Positions 55,301 through 64,000 of a stretch of DNA of 64,000 bases are shown in pieces; within the stretch, counting starts at the first letter, position 1; every line of letters begins with the position of its first letter. A program made the translations under genes and the position numbers. This stretch comes from Xylocopa sonorina. Taxonomy: Eukaryota; Arthropoda; Insecta; Hymenoptera; Apidae. The notes beneath the pieces are model-generated. The model saw nothing but the letters and a program-made list of their open reading frames with translations. It was not told the origin of the DNA and made no database searches. The stretch spans positions 13,017,001 to 13,081,000 of the forward strand of contig NC_135198.1 in assembly GCF_050948175.1 (NCBI RefSeq), written 5' to 3'.

Positions 55301-55463
55301 ATCAGCGAGCAAACTGGGCCTCCTCTACCATCCTTACTGTTTCCGGTGCATGGAGTGCAAGGAACTCCTCGTCGATCTCGCTTACTGCGTACACGACGAC
55401 ACTCTCTTCTGCGAGAGGCATTACGCGGAACAGTTGAAGCCCAGGTGCGCGGCTTGCGACGAA
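14261..55463 (+). CDS. Lmpt: PET-LIM protein of Limpet/Testin type, 5' portion; gene continues past 64000
   Basis: PET-LIM proteins are zinc-binding adaptors at actin structures, junctions and muscle. Exons of the main chain: 14261-14305 (MNGVQRMPSDAFDAK, phase 0), 34157-34242 (phase 2), 54130-54304 (phase 0), 54930-55163 (phase 0), 55254-55463 (phase 0). They join to 250 residues without a stop. The N-terminal cysteine region spans introns: C28, C31 and C35, then GFSPHTWRKNC and CKCPREAHD (C47, C50, C52, H57), the arrangement found at the start of Testin. The PET domain is about 90-175 (GLAWAPPGL, then YFSMLPE and YRDRQLAIQLPKQD). LIM1 has all eight zinc ligands: C182, C185, H206, C209, C212, C215, C233, H236. 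C245 and C248 open LIM2, and the exon ends with a good GTAAGT donor. No later LIM exon is visible, so the gene is partial here. Introns of 19.9 kb, 19.9 kb and 625 bases, with many candidate first exons, favour Limpet over Testin; the symbol is tentative. Confidence 0.82.
18001..18027. repeat. (CT)n tract
   Basis: CT dinucleotide run with one CG interruption, inside intron 1 of the PET-LIM gene. GA/CT runs can bind GAGA-type factors in insects, but no function is shown here. Confidence 0.8.
18670..18699. repeat. Perfect inverted repeat, 9-base arms
   Basis: TCCCACGGG and CCCGTGGGA are separated by 12 bases and could form a hairpin. The site is intronic, and its role is unknown. Confidence 0.6.
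28366..28608. repeat. Purine-rich GGA and GA repeat region
   Basis: A GGA run at about 28366-28388 and a GA run at about 28559-28592, followed by GGA units, lie 670-910 bases upstream of the start at 29277. The long antisense frame across this segment is a product of the repeats. Confidence 0.75.
29277..31892 (+). CDS. Long disordered, repeat-bearing coding exon; candidate alternative first exon of the PET-LIM gene
   Basis: An 871-codon uninterrupted frame, far longer than other plus-strand chance frames in the intron and with coding-like composition, starts at ATG 29277 and stops at 31892. It is rich in R, E, D, S and K, with no predicted globular domain or membrane segment. Residues about 360-583 form some 16 degenerate copies of a unit of about 13 residues, consensus R-K-x-S-F-K-D-Q/H-x-x-D-x-G. 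The tail has an acidic EPEDEEESDEDEEDD run. It sits on the same strand inside intron 1. A phase-0 GT at 31803 (after WNYREG) would splice in frame to the phase-0 exon at 34157; that donor (GTATGG) is weak, so the frame may instead end at its own TGA. A TATA-like stretch near 29106 may give an own promoter. I do not recognise the protein; a separate nested gene is the alternative. Confidence 0.6.
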   Translation: MSRLRGSQTIKDGSKTVTPSSYPREHFHDEQEDRPAFASYKNGSNRYHFGMTRQRNDEPSNNGRNCTGHANEDPDLLYKKSKQHFGAWDIKDIVQEEGYRSKKQTDRFAEDPRLTNGRATNEPARQDRYEDHEEALSRDDRGRTGSIDREQTGSHRSRLPRTKNESKEESQNRDEREQLLRDIENLNVEEKSPDRGIRAMIERFKSREEEKLKSRQECNSLCPEREEYRSKNGGRGIDRIDVNDRDRERMQKEDREDERRSGRPKPRELERFGQEESARSRSTDRRAEKFNDAYTDKKIASYGEEKSHRRHREVEDDATWRKDSPKRRSYVYDGNPEDFDVRLQRYERALVEPRRDPEPRRVSLKDSNADLGRKESFKQHDRQVTRKSSFKTGGDAKKSHSRDRESSLGRKTSFKDQENDLYRKNSFHSQEVDKKYFGSDPEHVSRKSSFKDQGYAGRKNPSKEQSSDYGRISSRNRNDEEERKRSLKGHTDGVSRITFKEHDADSTRIHSYKDQESDVGRVSFKDHTCDVGRKNSFKEKIVEFGGISYKDHEDDAEQKSGYNVQDNGPSKVSFRGFDEPRRRRSPNSRYVEFASVSVQCQEDEGRGSPPTNDQDYDSERKGTFKERDSLSKRRGSPRSKSYEVEDKRAGRHSRPLTPPKREEPECREEPKDREEFDSKSWHENNRIFAVKYLRENTRYRTNPEGRSEIERDPSPEMGMVEYGGRKHSNEGFGNEIEDAKQSCAKPEPYNYGSGDHVRDRNGATIIRIRSSPETAVERRRRRRPVQDVHAGRRRRYEPEDEEESDEDEEDDHRQRGGSRGDGFAPGRGVPTPSRRVWNYREGVWHFHESIAFDRSFMVQKREAIFINRWRR
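31893..34156 (+). other. Second part of intron 1; nothing recognised
   Basis: This stretch runs from the stop of the long frame to the acceptor at 34155-34156 (TTTTGTTTGCTCGCAG). No coding exon, clear polyadenylation signal or repeat longer than short homopolymers is seen. The lack of a nearby AATAAA after 31892 slightly favours the 29277 frame being an exon rather than a self-contained gene. Confidence 0.4.
34243..42683 (+). other. First part of intron 2; no coding exon recognised
   Basis: GC-rich intron DNA. A CT tract lies at 36020-36038 and another at 41159-41175. Around 37100-37630 the sequence is very GC-rich, with a 135-codon frame and CpG-island-like character, so it could be a promoter or untranslated first exon. 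No splice phase or family match supports coding there. Confidence 0.4.
42358..42409 (+). promoter_or_regulatory. CT-rich tract ending in an acceptor-like TTCTCGCAG
   Basis: Some 50 bases of CT/TTTC end in CGCAG at 42405-42409, an excellent polypyrimidine tract and 3' splice site. If used, an exon would start at 42410 and hold the start codon at 42684 after a 274-base leader. The tract could equally be a GAGA-type promoter element. Transcript data would be needed to tell these apart. Confidence 0.4.
42684..42760 (+). CDS. Candidate short alternative first coding exon of the PET-LIM gene
   Basis: ATG 42684 has a favourable context (A at -3, G at +4). It opens 25 codons (MGAKWESSSYVGRAFGNEDS and onward to HED) plus two bases, ending at a near-consensus donor, ATCG then GTGAGT. 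The length of 77 bases leaves phase 2, exactly what the acceptor at 54130 needs; joined, the split codon becomes R and the chain continues KNCTSCKCPREAHD. The resulting isoform would lack the first cysteine cluster encoded by 34157-34242. The compact peptide, good start and good donor make this the best of the alternative starts, although it rests on sequence alone. Confidence 0.55.
44824..45056 (+). CDS. Candidate alternative first coding exon of the PET-LIM gene
   Basis: ATG 44824 lies in an almost ideal context (CACCACCATGG). The frame runs 77 codons plus two bases (MVLDDGLSVKELTEMRKKTP at the start; QPDIHEEEPANYAHEQSRSD near the end) to ACT followed by GTAAGA. The phase is 2, again matching the acceptor at 54130, where the split codon would become L before KNCTSCKC. 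An earlier GTGAGA at 44911 is in phase 0 and would not fit that acceptor. The peptide is charged and probably disordered; I recognise no domain. Without splicing, the frame stops at 45060. Confidence 0.5.
45057..50431 (+). other. Middle part of intron 2; no exon recognised
   Basis: GC-rich intron sequence with chance frames on both strands. The only clear simple repeat is a CT tract at 46344-46379. Nothing with a convincing start, donor phase and peptide was found. Confidence 0.4.
46344..46379. repeat. (CT)n microsatellite
   Basis: A long CT run with one TT interruption, intronic. Confidence 0.85.
50432..50934 (+). CDS. Candidate alternative first coding exon with a duplicated 22-residue motif
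   Basis: The frame from ATG 50432 (a second ATG at 50468) runs 167 codons plus two bases to TTAG followed by GTAATT at 50935. The phase is 2, matching the acceptor at 54130, where the split codon would give R before KNCTSCKC. Residues 69-90 and 103-124 are two copies of a motif, LDRRDRYPTLSGAEIKRGL and LDRKNRFPTISGAELKRSL, 34 residues apart. A P/K-rich stretch, VKIPEPKKRPMSPP, precedes them. I do not know this motif. The frame is open upstream to about 50288, so the exon could start earlier; the CAG at 50360 lacks a pyrimidine tract. The hydrophobic last 20 residues look less coding-like, so the donor might lie earlier (GTGTTA at 50876 or GTGTTC at 50896, both phase 0). Without splicing it stops at 50938. 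Confidence 0.5.
51774..51800. repeat. (GAC)n trinucleotide repeat
   Basis: Nine consecutive GAC/CGA units in intron 2. Confidence 0.85.
52682..52699. repeat. Poly(A) run
   Basis: Eighteen consecutive A in intron 2. It could be the tail of an old retroposed copy, but no flanking duplication was identified. Confidence 0.8.
53067..53088. repeat. Poly(T) run
   Basis: About 22 consecutive T in intron 2, roughly 380 bases after the poly(A) run at 52682. Confidence 0.8.
54322..54445. repeat. (TTC)n repeat directly after the PET exon donor
   Basis: A near-perfect TTC run of about 57 bases (54344-54400), flanked by imperfect TTC/CTC units, begins only about 20 bases after the 54305 donor, inside the 625-base intron that splits the PET domain. 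The overlapping poly-E and poly-F frames on the two strands are artefacts of this repeat. Confidence 0.9.
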
Positions 55464-58400
55464 GTAAGTGTTTTCGAGTACATTTCTTTTTCTTGCGAGA
55501 AAAAAAAAAAAAATGAAAATGATAACGACGGATACGTCGAACTTCCGAGTTACTCGAAAGTAGTATCGATCGTACCTAGTCGGACCAGTTTACCGTGCGA
55601 GGCTAATAACACGACGGTGATCGACCGTAGCGACTTGTTCGCGATGCTGTCTTTATCCACTGAAATCTCCTTTATCGACGACAGAGCTCTGTTATCTTCG
55701 ATCGCTCGCGTCGATAGTCGAAACGAGCGAGTCGAACGAGTATTCGAAATTCTAACGCGCGAAACGTTGGCGCGCTCAAAGTGTCTGCCGATTGTTTTCG
55801 ATTAGTTTTTGAAAACCAACCGCGTGGCACGCGTTTATTTATCGCGTCGCTCTTTCCGATACGTCTGGTTCGTACCAGAAACGGCTGCTCTTTCCATTTA
55901 CGGCAGTGTCCCGACAACCGAGGGACCTTTTCGCGAAGGTGCTCCCCGCGTCACTTGGTCGCGGCATTTTTATTGCACCAGGCGGCATTGCTTTAGCATT
56001 AAGAAAACCTGAAATCTCACCGGTGACCCAAATGCACAGTCAGCTGTCAAGGTGCGCATAAATCGCGGGTTCGTGCCAAGCACCGGCCCCGTTTTACTAC
56101 TCGCGAGTTTACACGAAACGTCAGTTTCGAGTTTACGAACGGTTTACCATCGACATCGACGTCGGTGCGCACGTGAACTCCCGTCGAGTGCAGCGCTGAA
56201 AATTTTCGCTCCGCTCGACGTTACTACGCGACCGCGTCGATCCTGTTTTCCCTAAACGCGCCCAATTCCGTTGGGGAATCGCGATCCGCCTGCTCCTAAA
56301 ATATCTGGAACATAATAATATTAAATATCGCGCAATCGCGCGTGGTCGTCTCGCGCGCCGCGCGGGAACTGGGCCGCTTTCGGCTTTATTTAGATGGACG
56401 GAAATAGGAATCGAGTAGGACAGAAGGCGAGCATCATACAAGCATGTTTGTCACCGTGGCCACTGCGCAATGCGAATTATGTTGCAGAAACACGAATTGG
56501 CCGAACACGCGAGCGTTTAATCTCGATCCACCGATGACTAATAACCGCGGCGAGGTAACTCGCGGTTCTCCATGTTTGTTCTCCTCCTGGGCATGATCGG
56601 GATAATCAAACAATTCGCTTTCGCTCGTTTCGTTTCTGTTCTTTGTTCATTTATTTTCTCGTTTATTCGAAATCCGTTGTACAAACCTCGATCGAAGGAA
56701 CGTTCTCTCCGTCTGAAAAGAGAGATCCGCTCGATCGGGACAGGGGCTGACTCTCGAGGAGGCGCGAGGCCACGAGGCCTCAGCTGCGGAGCAGTTTGTT
56801 ACCGGGTTTCGCGTACGCGTAACACGTCTGAATTGGTTTTCTTCCAACCGGAAACCCGTAGTTTAATCGTACCTGCGGCCGGTCGGTAATCTATTTTGAT
56901 TTCTTGTCGAAGCTCCCACCACACGATCGCGGCCTGTCCAGACACCGAGAACCGTTCCCGTCTTTTATTAGAGTCAGTCAATTGGAGGCGAACGAAAGGC
57001 CTAGCAAACCGCGAGAATAATCGGCCGTTACCCGATTTTATTCCCCGTTCGCCATACACGAGACCAGTTCTCTCAGGCTCTGACGAACCGCGCGAATCCG
57101 ATCCAGCCACGCGTATACTGCTACTTGGGTCTGCGCGATCGTTATTGGCGGTTCTCGAGTTTCGGTAAGTGAAGTGACCCACACTGAACAACACACGAGT
57201 CACCACCACCTGCCGAGGGCCACGGATTCTCGATTCCGCCAAACCACCCACCTTTTACTCTGCCCGACAGTAAAATACAAAACAAACAAAAAGAAACCAG
57301 AAAACATGGAACAGACACGCGTTTACAATACCACGATATCTTTACCAATACGAACGTACGAGCGCAAGGTCTCGCGCGCGAGAACGGTGCGTTGGCAAGC
57401 TCGTAAATGTTTAGGGTGGAAGACGCGCGACAGCTCTCTAACAGCGTGCAAGACTCCTCGAGCCTCTGTTGATGATTTCGGAAGACGTTCTGAGCGACGG
57501 GACGAGACACAAACGGTCTTTATAGAAAAGCATGGCGTAACAGTGACGCAACGGGCCGTTATAGCGTAGCCGTCGTAAAATTCTCTGCCGCGTTCTCTAT
57601 TTCGGGAGGCATCGAGAGGTTCACGTGTTACACCGCGTCTGCTGCGCAAAAATCGCCCCTAGCGCCTCCCGCTTGACCCGCGACCGTTCGACCGCGCCGA
57701 GTTGCGCTGCGAACGTTCAGGATCCGCTCCTGCGCGCGTCAATTCGAAAAAGAAACGAGTCTCGCAATCCTCTCTCGATCCTTGGCAGGATAAATCCTCG
57801 CGAGGGGCGATTAACCTTCGCCGGTGCCGTAAAATTTTATCGATGCACGTTGACCGAGAGAACTCGACTCGGACGAGAGCCGAGTGTCGCGTACGCGACC
57901 GATCTCGAAAATAGCCCTCGCCGCTCTGTTGCAACGCCGAAGATGAATGGTGCGAATTCGGGTCACTCGTCAAAAATACCCGAAGAAAGAGTGGATATCC
58001 TCGACGGCGAAGAGAGTCACGTGGAGAAAGGATTGCGTGGCTCGCGAGCCGCGCGTTCTGCCTAGGTTTTTGCTCTTGACCGCTTCCGGCTGCCGCCGCA
58101 GGCTGCTCTCACGGCGAACTGTAGACCGTCGGCTCGGAAAATTTCGAGACTGACCGTGTGCCGTTGCGTCGCTTAATGAATCATTATCGAGGGGATACGT
58201 GCACGCGCCGGGGACATTCGATACGGCTCGATGGAAAGCTGGCCGTGTGGCATTCGTTGCATGAACGATGAGGATGCTCGATTCTATTCTTGGTCCCGGC
58301 GATTTCGAACAACGCTCGCTGTTCTGTACGACAAACGCGGTGTTTACGAGCACCGGGGTCTCCGTCGATGTCGAAATCGTCGGCAACCAGTCGGGAACGG

Positions 58401-60830
58401 GACCGCGGCTCTGGAAATACGATCGAAGACCGCGGGATTCCGTGCACCTGGCACCGCGCGGAACGAAGGGAAGGTCGTCCTGCGAACGGTGAAAATGTCT
58501 GCATAGTTTTCAACGATCTAATTCGGTCGGCTCGCGAAGGCACTTCGCAGAGATCCGGTGGCACGCTTTTCTCCGACCGTGGCACACACGTTCGATCATC
58601 GACCGAAATAACATTGGCATTGTTCCGTTTCCCTCCAGAGGAACCGGCTTTCGTGGCAATCGGGTCGACTAATTTCGACCCTTCGCCGCACGACCGTGGA
58701 ATGTCGCGCCTTCTACGGCTGGATTCTCATATCGTCCGATCGATCCTTCTATCCTTTCTTTTTCTTTTTTTTTCCGCTTCCTTTTATCGTCGAGGCATCG
58801 ATCCTTTTGCTCTCGTTTCCGGGAACCAGCAGCGCGCGGTTCCTAGTCGAGCCACCCTGAAAGAGGTCGAGGCCCAATCGCGACCATTTATCAAACGAAC
58901 CTTCAGAGTCGAGAAATTAATTTCGTGACTAGAAGGAGTTCGCGACTTCGAGCGACTCCTCGAGCGGAGCCAAGCGCGACTCGCTGGCTTTTCCAAGATG
59001 GTCTCCCCCGATCAGTTTCGAAGCTACGTTTCGATTCGCGTCTCGTCTGGAATTATGTATCCGTTACTCGTAGACAGCAGCTAGAACGAGACGGAGATGG
59101 TTTTATTTTAGATCGTTTATTTCTGGCGGCTAGTCGCGAACTAAGTGGTTCGAACTGGGATTACGTAGCCGGTGGATTCCATACGCGGCCACGGATCTTT
59201 CTCGCGGTCCTCTTGCGTTCGACGAGAAAACGGCGGAACGTCGCGCGTCGCTCCTCGCGACCGGTCGGTTCATTCACTGATTCGCGTGCAGAACTCGCTC
59301 GATCGGATTAGCCACGGGGAATTACGCGAAAATGGACGGCCGTCGAACACGGTCGAAAATAAATCCGACTGTCAAATAAATTTGCCAGACGTGTGCGGAC
59401 CGTTTCAACGCTGAATGAAGCTGAGGGCAAAGATCCCGCTCGCTTCTGTCGGACGATCTTCTTTTAGCCTTCGAAATAAAGATCCGTGTAAACCAAATAT
59501 TTGCCCGATCTTCTTCGCCTCGAAAGAAAAGCACACGGAATTAGTTCGTTCTCGCGTTCGAAGTTACCCGATTAGATCAAACGGAAATCGATCTTCTCCC
59601 GCGCGGATCTGTTGGCAACGCGTCGCGTTCGATAAGTATGTTTACCCCTTTCAATTCGCGTCCATTTTTTTCGCGCAACGTTGCCCCAGTCGTTTTCGTT
59701 GGCGGAGAATTTTCTGAACAAAGGGGGACCTATTTTCGACGGACAATCGTCCGGTGTTGATGCGCGGCGCAAATATAGATCATCGCGAGTTCGATAAGCC
59801 GAACGGTGCTGGCTGTTTCGATATCTATCTGGAATAACGCCAGGCAGAGGTACCGCGCGCAAAACCGCGTATCAGAGATCAGTTCGACTCGTTGATTCGT
59901 AACCGATGAGGTAACCGAAGTAAAATCGTTCGAGTGACGCCAGAAATTCGGCCGCGCATCTCGGCCATCCGCAGGTACGCGTCGAGGGTTTATCGGGTCC
60001 GCGGCGAGCAACTCGAGGGGTTGCTCGCGGTTCCAACCGATCGACGCGATGCTACAGGCGTTTGCCACAGAATCGAACTCGAACTCTGGAAACTTTCACC
60101 CCCCGCAAAGAACTCGTCGAAGGGCTGGAAGGTTTCGAGGGGAAGGAAAACAGAAATTGTTACGTTAACCTGTTGATAATCGATCCGACAGAACGATTTG
60201 GACCCGGATCAAACGTCAAGCGAGGAATCGTTCGCGACTCGGGCTGCCAAACTCGTTGCCACCGCAACGACGTAGAAATATCGAAGCACCGCCGCGCGTA
60301 AACGTATCCGAGGGCGAGACGAGAAACGGGGCTGAACGGTTGGGTCATTAGAGGCACGGTCTTCGATCGCAATTAATCGGACCGGGCCAATAATCGGGCG
60401 GGTCGCGGCGAATTGGCAAATCGAGGGACCGTTAATTACCGCTCGGGCGAATGATCGATCGCAGTGTGTACGAGGCATTAAGGACAGGGATTCGCCGTCC
60501 AGGGACATTCGTGCTAACTTTAGCCTTAGCCGCGGTCCGCAGCTCGAGTCGAACGTTGCGTCGACATAACCGGCCGAACGGCCACCAGTTTGCCCCGGCT
60601 CGAACGGTTTGCCCGCGGGAAATAAAACAGTCCTCTGGCCGCCATCCGGCCGCATGGATAAACCGATAATCGCGTGATCCATCCGCCTCCTCGCCGTTTC
60701 GGTCAGGATCCGTGACGTCTTTCAGCCCGCGGGACGACCGCGTTTGTGTGGACCAGTGGGTGCGCGTGGGTGCTGCTCGAGACCCCCTCTAGGAACTCGT
60801 GTCTCGTTCCTTCCCTTTCTTCCCCGTCAG
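55464..60830 (+). other. Intron after LIM1 of the PET-LIM gene; no LIM exon found
   Basis: The donor GTAAGT at 55464 opens an intron whose partner acceptor is not in this stretch: no frame shows a C-x2-C and H-x2-C LIM pattern. A strong donor-like TTTCG-GTAAGT lies at 57164/57165 and could end an untranslated first exon for the isoform starting at 61127. A run of A occurs near 55500. Nothing else was recognised. Confidence 0.4.
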
Positions 60831-61126
60831 AGTTCGGTACGTCAGCCGCTCCGTGGACTCCACCCATAAGTGACAACTGATGGATCTGACGTCGCGCAGA
60901 TCGACGAGGTTCCCGACATGTTCCCACGGGGACTTCTCTCGTAGATCAACCTGGAGCGATCCCTCCTCTGCTCCCGAAGAGTGACCAGCTCGCGGAAAAG
61001 GATGATATAGGGGGACGCGCGCGAAGCATGACGGACCTCCTCCACGGATATCGAACGTGTCGAGGCGACAACAGCGTTTAACAGTGATTCGCGTAGGTAA
61101 CCCCGTTCTCCTTAATCGCGTTCGAG

Positions 61127-62764
61127 ATGGGCTTGATGCTGTCCGTGCTGATCGGATGCGTCGGGGTGCTCGAGCTGTTGGCCTGCCTCCGTCACGTCAG
61201 CGACGGAGTGGTGATCACGATCAACCAGCCGGCTACCCCGTGTCTCTCTTACCACGAGCCGGCGAACGATAATATGAGCACTCACGACTCCATCTGTAGC
61301 TACAGCCACTCGAGCGACGTGAATATGCCCCGTGACGCCAAGCACAAGCTGGAGAACCTGCACGAGTACAGTCTGCGGATCAGAGCCGAGCTACGGTCCC
61401 TGAACAAGAACGCGGACTACAGCACGATGTCGATGTGCAGCACCAGGGGCTACTTGCTCGGCTCCAGGGCGAGCCTCGACTCCAGGCTGACGCCTGACTT
61501 GGATTACCTGGTGCTAGCCAGCGAATCGCAGGAGGATCGCGGTGACGTCGACGATGACTACGCGAGTCGATACGAGAGGGAGACGTCGTACGAGGACGCG
61601 GCTGAAAATTGGCGCGTCGAGAGCAGTTCGAGGGATCGACCGTTGTCCCTGACCGCGACGGAACCAGAGAGATACGTCAGGATACCAACGCCGATCCCCT
61701 TCTGCTTGGACGACGACTTGTCCAGCTCTGGCGCCTGCAGCGACGCGGGGACCTCGTTCGATAACGATTCCGGGAACGAGGCGCCCAGTATCAGATCGCT
61801 GGAATCGATTCCACTGTTCGGACGATACAAGACTCCCTCGGAGGCCGGGTCTTCGTTGGACGAGTCCGATCACAACGAGCGCAGCAAGCTCGTCAAGAGA
61901 TCGAGCAGGGAGTCGCGCTCGAAATCACCGAAACCTGCGAACACGCGGAAGGCGATCGACCTCGCGAGCGAGCATTCGAGGGTGAACGAAAATCTGCTAC
62001 GTACCCAAGCATCGAACCGATCCGAGACGCTGGACACGGTCGTGGCCCAGGTCGAACCGGTAAGAGGATCGGGCCAGAGGAAGAAGATAATAAAGTCGTC
62101 CAGCACGATCGTGAGAAAGCCAACGAGGCTGAAGTCGAGGGACGCGGCTGTGAGCAAGTCCGCCGAGAATTTGACCGGCAGAAAATCGAAGAGGCATCGA
62201 GACCCAGAGAGACGGAAGTCGGATATCTCCGTGCAAACCGTGAGCAGTGCGCTGAGAGACGAATGGACGAACACCTCGCCACCCGACAGCCCGACAGCGT
62301 TGTCCAGATCGTCGAGCCGGAAGAGCGTCTCTGTGCAGGTGCAGACCAGCCTCGAGGATGAACTAGCGAGCGTGGAGGCACTGGCGGAACTGGAGGGCTC
62401 GGTTCTTGGACTGTCCGAGAGCAGAAGAGATCTGACATCGCGGGATCGTTTTGGCAGAAGGAAGTCCTTTAAGAATAGAAGATTCGGGTCCGGTTCCAGG
62501 GACAAGGCCGACGCCGGCGACGCTCGAGATAACTTCGCGGTGACTAACGCGACCGCTTCTGTAGAGAGGTCCAAGGACGAGGAGGTGCGTCTGCTGAAAA
62601 TATCCAGCTTCGAGGAGGCGGACGAGGATGATTACCAGCGAGTGTGCAACATCCTAACGGACTCCGAGGCGAGGGAGTCGAACGGCGCCGGCAGGAGGTG
62701 GAGGAGGAAGGGGTCCAGGTCCGCGTCCTCGTTCGAGGACGAGGAGTACTGGGACGCGGAGGAT
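61127..62764 (+). CDS. Long disordered coding exon; candidate start of a PET-less LIM isoform
   Basis: A 546-codon open stretch ends at GAT followed by the strong donor GTGAGT at 62765, phase 0. That is the phase left by the LIM1 exon at 55463, so both should be able to join the same LIM2 exon beyond the window. An excellent acceptor (pyrimidine tract ending CCCCGTCAG at 60830) suggests the exon spans 60831-62764, with a leader containing an in-frame TAG at 61094. ATG 61127 gives a hydrophobic N-terminus (residues about 3-21, LMLSVLIGCVGVLELLACL); ATG 61275 (MSTHDSICSYSHSSD) is an alternative that would remove it. The rest is S/R/E/D-rich and probably disordered, with basic serine clusters such as KSSSTIVRKP and RRKSFKNRRFG, and an acidic end. 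The product would lack PET, LIM1 and the first cysteine pair of LIM2. I recognise no domain; a separate gene is possible. Without splicing, the frame ends at 62911. Confidence 0.62.
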
Positions 62765-64000
62765 GTGAGTGCAGGAACTGGACCGATACAGTACTCGATA
62801 CCGGATCCCGATCGAAACAAAGCTTTCTGGGTAATGATGAAATACAACGGAAGCTCCTCCCGTCTCTCTCCGTGTACACTCGTTACACCCTTTACACCCT
62901 TTACACCTTAGACGATCGAACACCGATATACGTAGCACACCCATGGCTCTACTTAATTGATAGTCACCCGTCGATAACTGTTGATTGTAATTAGTCGTCG
63001 TAGGAATTGTTGCATTTCGCGGAATACGAGAATCAGGAGTAACAGGAACTTTCGCCCTACTTAACTGTTACCAAGCACTTGGCCCTTGCATGCGATACCT
63101 TCTTCGAACTTCCGCTATTACGTATTAACGTACTAATTGTGCATTAATCGGCTCGAAACGATTTTCCTCGAAACGATCAATGGTATCGCGGGTATAGATC
63201 GCGCGGATTCGCGTTGCTACCGGCGACACCGAATTCCAAGCCGTCAATTGTCAGAGATCCGTCCTGGAATAGCGGCGACGAGATCGTAAACCGTGCCGAA
63301 TCGCTTTTGGCCGCGAGACAACGACGCGGAGTGCGCGAAATTGCTTTGCGGCTGGTATCAAGTTTATTCCACGTAAAATCGAGAGAACGAGCGTCTCGCT
63401 GGGCGCTCGGTTCTCGTGAATGATGGAAGCCATTTTACGCCACCGATTGCGTAACATTTGCCTGATAGTCTCGACCCTCGCTGTGGCCGGTGCCGAGTCC
63501 AGGGACCCCTGTTGCCTGTCCTCTACCAATGCCGACGGTGGGATACTTTTCGACGAGAGAGGCTTTCGTCGCGCGAAGGGCGCGAAAATGAAAATGGCCG
63601 CGGGAAGGGGCGAGGGAGCGCTGATTCCCGATGTTTGCACGAAACGCTCGCGGCTCGCCGGCGCGTTCATTGGTGCCGTGTGCCTCGCGTGGGGTCTCCC
63701 AAAATATCAATCTCATACCCGTCTGCAAATAATATACGTGTACATCGCGGTCCCTGCCTCCGCATTTGCAGAAGACGCGACACTTTCCGAGGGTATCCCT
63801 TTACGCGTAATCGCGCGTAGGATCCGCGATCCAAGCATCGGTTCGAAGCGGATCGAATCGGTTAGAGAGCTCGCCGTTAGGGTCCTACGAGAGCCACAGT
63901 TACGCGTCGCCGCGTGCCGGAACGCGATCTCTTACGGCATTCCACTCTTTCCGGCGACCCAATTTTCCAGCCGCGTTGTATTTTTAATCAACCGTCCTCC
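62765..64000 (+). other. Downstream intron to the right edge; nothing recognised
   Basis: After the GTGAGT donor no further exon or LIM motif is seen. A short tandem repeat lies at 62883-62909. Confidence 0.45.
62883..62909. repeat. TTACACCCT tandem repeat, three copies
   Basis: Two perfect and one near-perfect 9-base units, just after the 62765 donor. Translated by read-through they give a TPFTPFTP tail, a sign that this part is not coding. Confidence 0.8.

Noticed and set aside
61870..62574. 234-codon minus-strand frame
   Set aside because: Antisense of the S/R/E/D-rich plus-strand exon, with typical L/S/D-rich mirror composition.
1..64000. tRNA, rRNA, CRISPR arrays, bacterial-type operons
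   Set aside because: No cloverleaf box A/B pair, rRNA core or spaced direct repeats were noticed by eye; the DNA is clearly eukaryotic. A tRNAscan or Infernal run would be needed to exclude small RNAs fully.

Overview
This window is nuclear DNA from an animal, most likely an insect and probably a bee or other hymenopteran. The evidence is spliceosomal introns with GT/AG borders, very long introns in one gene, abundant CpG and CGCG words in the GC-rich parts, and a sharp change from a moderately AT-rich segment (about 1.6-12.5 kb) to GC-rich DNA (about 12.5-64 kb). The species call is inference; no marker gene fixes it. Most long open frames in the GC-rich part are chance frames.

Three genes can be read. 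(1) 2789-9439, plus strand: a complete 15-exon gene for SRRM1/SRm160, the PWI-domain SR-repeat splicing coactivator (1204 codons when the exons are joined). (2) 10219-11838, minus strand: a complete 7-exon gene for the RNA polymerase III subunit RPC4/POLR3D (397 codons). It is convergent with SRRM1; the two stop codons lie about 780 bases apart. (3) From 14261 to beyond the right edge, plus strand: a PET-LIM gene of the Limpet/Testin type. Its common chain in the window is five coding exons (14261-14305, 34157-34242, 54130-54304, 54930-55163, 55254-55463) giving 250 residues: a cysteine-rich N-terminus, a PET domain, LIM1 and the first cysteine pair of LIM2. The remaining LIM exons must lie beyond 64000.

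The most interesting feature is the layout of the third gene. Its introns (two of about 20 kb and one running off the window) contain five further long or well-bounded coding starts on the same strand (29277, 42684, 44824, 50432, 61127). Each has a donor-like site whose reading phase matches the next available acceptor of the gene. Three end in phase 2 and fit the phase-2 acceptor at 54130. One can end in phase 0 and fits the acceptor at 34157. The last ends in phase 0 downstream of LIM1, so it would give a product without PET or LIM1. This suggests one locus with a set of alternative promoters that put very different disordered N-termini on a shared LIM tail. One of these (29277) carries a degenerate tandem repeat of about 13 residues with an R-x-x-S-F-K core; another (50432) carries a duplicated 22-residue motif I do not recognise.

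SRRM1 and RPC4 are housekeeping genes (splicing; Pol III transcription). The PET-LIM gene would make a cytoskeletal or junction adaptor. I see no functional link between the three beyond adjacency. No tRNA, rRNA, CRISPR array or intact transposon was recognised.
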